From positions 1 through 7,351 of the forward strand of contig JADFLD010000092.1 of NCBI GenBank assembly GCA_022564535.1: a stretch of DNA of 7,351 nucleotides, given 5' to 3'. This document shows positions 5,751-7,351 of this stretch, one piece after another (the first letter of the stretch is position 1; every line of letters begins with the position of its first letter). Source of the stretch: Gemmatimonadota bacterium (GTDB lineage: Bacteria; Gemmatimonadota; Gemmatimonadetes; Longimicrobiales; UBA6960). The notes beneath the pieces are model-generated. The model was given only the letters and a program-made list of their open reading frames with translations. It was not told where the DNA came from and did not search any database. A program made the position numbers and the translations under genes.

Positions 5751-7351
5751 TCAGCTCGCGTCCGCTGTCGCCGACAGCGAAGCGATTCGTTCCTGGATCG
5801 ACCGCACCTCCCTCCGCCGGGCCTTCATCGCGATGAGCGCGTCACACGCCGCCGAAGTCGCGGACATCGTCGTCAGATAGGGGACGTTGTGCGTGATGGC
5901 CGCTCGCCGCATCGCGTAGTCGTCGTACTGAGACTTCTTGCCCAGCGGCGTGTTGATGAGGAGAGCAATGTCCCCGGTGACGATGTGATCGACGATGTTC
6001 GGTCGCCCTTCACCGACCTTGTAGACCATCTTCGAAGGGACACCGAGGCGCTTCAGCGACGCCTGCGTCCCTCGTGTCGCCATCAGATCGAACCCGAGGT
6101 CACGCAGGCGACGCAGCATGGGCGTGACGGTCTCGCGGTCTCGACTATTCACCGTCACGATCACCGTGCCCTCCTCCGGCAGCTCGTTTCCCGCCGAGAC
6201 CTGCGCCTTCGCGAACGCCATGCCGAACGAGTCGTCGAAGCCCATGACCTCACCGGTGGAACGCATCTCAGGGCCGAGAATCACGTCCACGTCGAACCGG
6301 TCGAACGGGAAGACCGCCTCCTTCACCGCGACTCCCGGTACCGGCGGCTCATCGGGAACATCGAGGTCGGCGAGCTTTTCGCCCGCCATCACGCGCGCCG
6401 CGAGCCTCGCCAACGGGACACCGGTCGCCTTGCTGACGAAGGGGATGGTTCGCGAGGCGCGAGGATTGACCTCCAGGACGTACACGACGCCGTCACGGAT
6501 CGCGTACTGGACGTTCATCAGGCCGACGACACCCAACTCGAGCGCGAATTTCCGGGTCAGATCACGGATTTCCTCCAAGACCTCTCCAGACAGGAGGTAG
6601 GGCGGAAGTACGCACGCCGAGTCGCCCGAGTGTACGCCGGCGTCCTCGATGTGCTGCATGATGCCGCCGATCACGACGTCCGTACCGTCGCACAGGGCGT
6701 CGACGTCGGCCTCGAACGCGTCTTCGAGGAATCGGTCGATCAGAATCGGGTGATCGGGCGACGCCTTCACGGCCTCCTCGAAGTAAAGCCGGAGCGAGGG
6801 TTCATCGTAGATGATGCGCATGGCCCGTCCACCCAGGACGTAACTCGGGCGAACCAGAACCGGGAAGCCGATCTTGCGAGCCACCACCACCGCCTGCTCC
6901 TCATGAGTCGCCATTCCGTTTTCCGGCGTCCGAGCTCCGATCTTTCGGCACACCTCATCGAAGCGGTCGCGGTCCTCGGCGCGGTCGATCGCGTCGACCG
7001 ACGTGCCGAGTATCGGCGCTCCGAACTCTTCGAGCCCTCGGGCGAGCTTGAGCGGTGTCTGCCCGCCGAGTTGGACGATCACGCCCGTCGGCCGTTCGAG
7101 GTGGAGAATCTCGAGGACGTCCTCGAGTGTCACCGGCTCGAAGTAGAGCTTGTCGGCCACGTCGAAGTCGGTCGACACCGTTTCCGGGTTCGAGTTGATC
7201 ATGATCGTCTCGAATCCGGCCTCCTTAAGAGCGAGCACGGCCTGGACGCAGCAGTAGTCGAACTCGATCCCCTGCCCGATCCGGTTCGGACCGCTGCCGA
7301 GAATGACCACCTTGTCACGATCGGAGCGTATGCCCGCCGGCGCGTCCTCAT
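5751..7351 (-). CDS. carB: Carbamoyl-phosphate synthase large subunit, C-terminal half (5' end beyond right window edge)
   Basis: CarB makes carbamoyl phosphate from bicarbonate, ATP and ammonia delivered by CarA, feeding pyrimidine and arginine synthesis. The window holds the last 532 residues. The frame stays open to the right edge, so the first half (carboxyphosphate ATP-grasp and oligomerisation domains) lies outside. Counted from the first complete codon (7349), the second ATP-grasp half begins with GSGPNRIGQGIEFDY near 18-32, then NPETVSTD, VQLGGQTPLKLA, RPSYVLGGRAM near 167-177, GVHSGDSA near 238-245 and LMNVQ...EVNPRASRT near 277-301. The methylglyoxal-synthase-like allosteric domain follows. 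TRGT (T425, T428), K444 and N466 match the nucleotide-effector contacts of the E. coli enzyme (T974, T977, K993, N1015), while the K954 position is arginine. It ends in TGA, 25 bp before the deacetylase gene, and is the most upstream gene seen in the likely transcription unit. Confidence 0.98.
   Translation of the reverse strand, partial: EDAPAGIRSDRDKVVILGSGPNRIGQGIEFDYCCVQAVLALKEAGFETIMINSNPETVSTDFDVADKLYFEPVTLEDVLEILHLERPTGVIVQLGGQTPLKLARGLEEFGAPILGTSVDAIDRAEDRDRFDEVCRKIGARTPENGMATHEEQAVVVARKIGFPVLVRPSYVLGGRAMRIIYDEPSLRLYFEEAVKASPDHPILIDRFLEDAFEADVDALCDGTDVVIGGIMQHIEDAGVHSGDSACVLPPYLLSGEVLEEIRDLTRKFALELGVVGLMNVQYAIRDGVVYVLEVNPRASRTIPFVSKATGVPLARLAARVMAGEKLADLDVPDEPPVPGVAVKEAVFPFDRFDVDVILGPEMRSTGEVMGFDDSFGMAFAKAQVSAGNELPEEGTVIVTVNSRDRETVTPMLRRLRDLGFDLMATRGTQASLKRLGVPSKMVYKVGEGRPNIVDHIVTGDIALLINTPLGKKSQYDDYAMRRAAITHNVPYLTTMSATSAACDALIAMKARRREVRSIQERIASLSATADAS

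Noticed and set aside
1..7351. tRNA, rRNA, CRISPR, insertion sequence, phage or toxin-antitoxin signals
   Set aside because: Coding sequence fills nearly the whole window and the gaps are at most 66 bp; no cloverleaf, regular repeat array or terminal inverted repeats are seen.

Overview
The window is a compact, GC-rich (by eye about 63-65% G+C) stretch of bacterial chromosome in which all five genes lie on the minus strand and read from right to left. In transcription order they are: the C-terminal half of carB (large subunit of carbamoyl-phosphate synthase, cut by the right window edge); a class II histone-deacetylase-like / AcuC-type zinc deacetylase; a class I SAM-dependent methyltransferase with a disordered acidic tail; an M24-family (aminopeptidase P / prolidase-like) metallopeptidase; and priA (primosomal replication-restart helicase, which lacks only its last residues at the left window edge).

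The layout suggests one transcription unit. The gaps are 25 bp (carB to deacetylase), 66 bp (deacetylase to methyltransferase) and 41 bp (methyltransferase to peptidase), and the peptidase and priA overlap by four bases (GTGA). All four complete junctions end in TGA stops. Three of the four visible starts are GTG, and clear Shine-Dalgarno sequences are scarce. I see no convincing promoter or terminator inside the window, so any operon promoter probably lies upstream of carB, off the right edge. The largest gap carries a 9-bp direct repeat with an 18-bp period.

Functionally the set is mixed: pyrimidine/arginine precursor synthesis (CarB), replication restart (PriA), and three enzymes of unknown substrate between them. 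No obvious pathway joins them. The simplest reading is a housekeeping cluster with co-directional passengers rather than a dedicated new system. I find no mobile element, CRISPR array, RNA gene, phage gene or toxin-antitoxin pair.

The host is a bacterium with a canonical PriA and CarB. The high GC, the GTG starts and the M24 subfamily (an Asp-Leu-Trp-Gly metal motif) would fit Gemmatimonadota or a similar environmental phylum. That assignment is a guess from general resemblance and is not proven by the window. Many long open frames on the plus strand are antisense shadows of these GC-rich genes.
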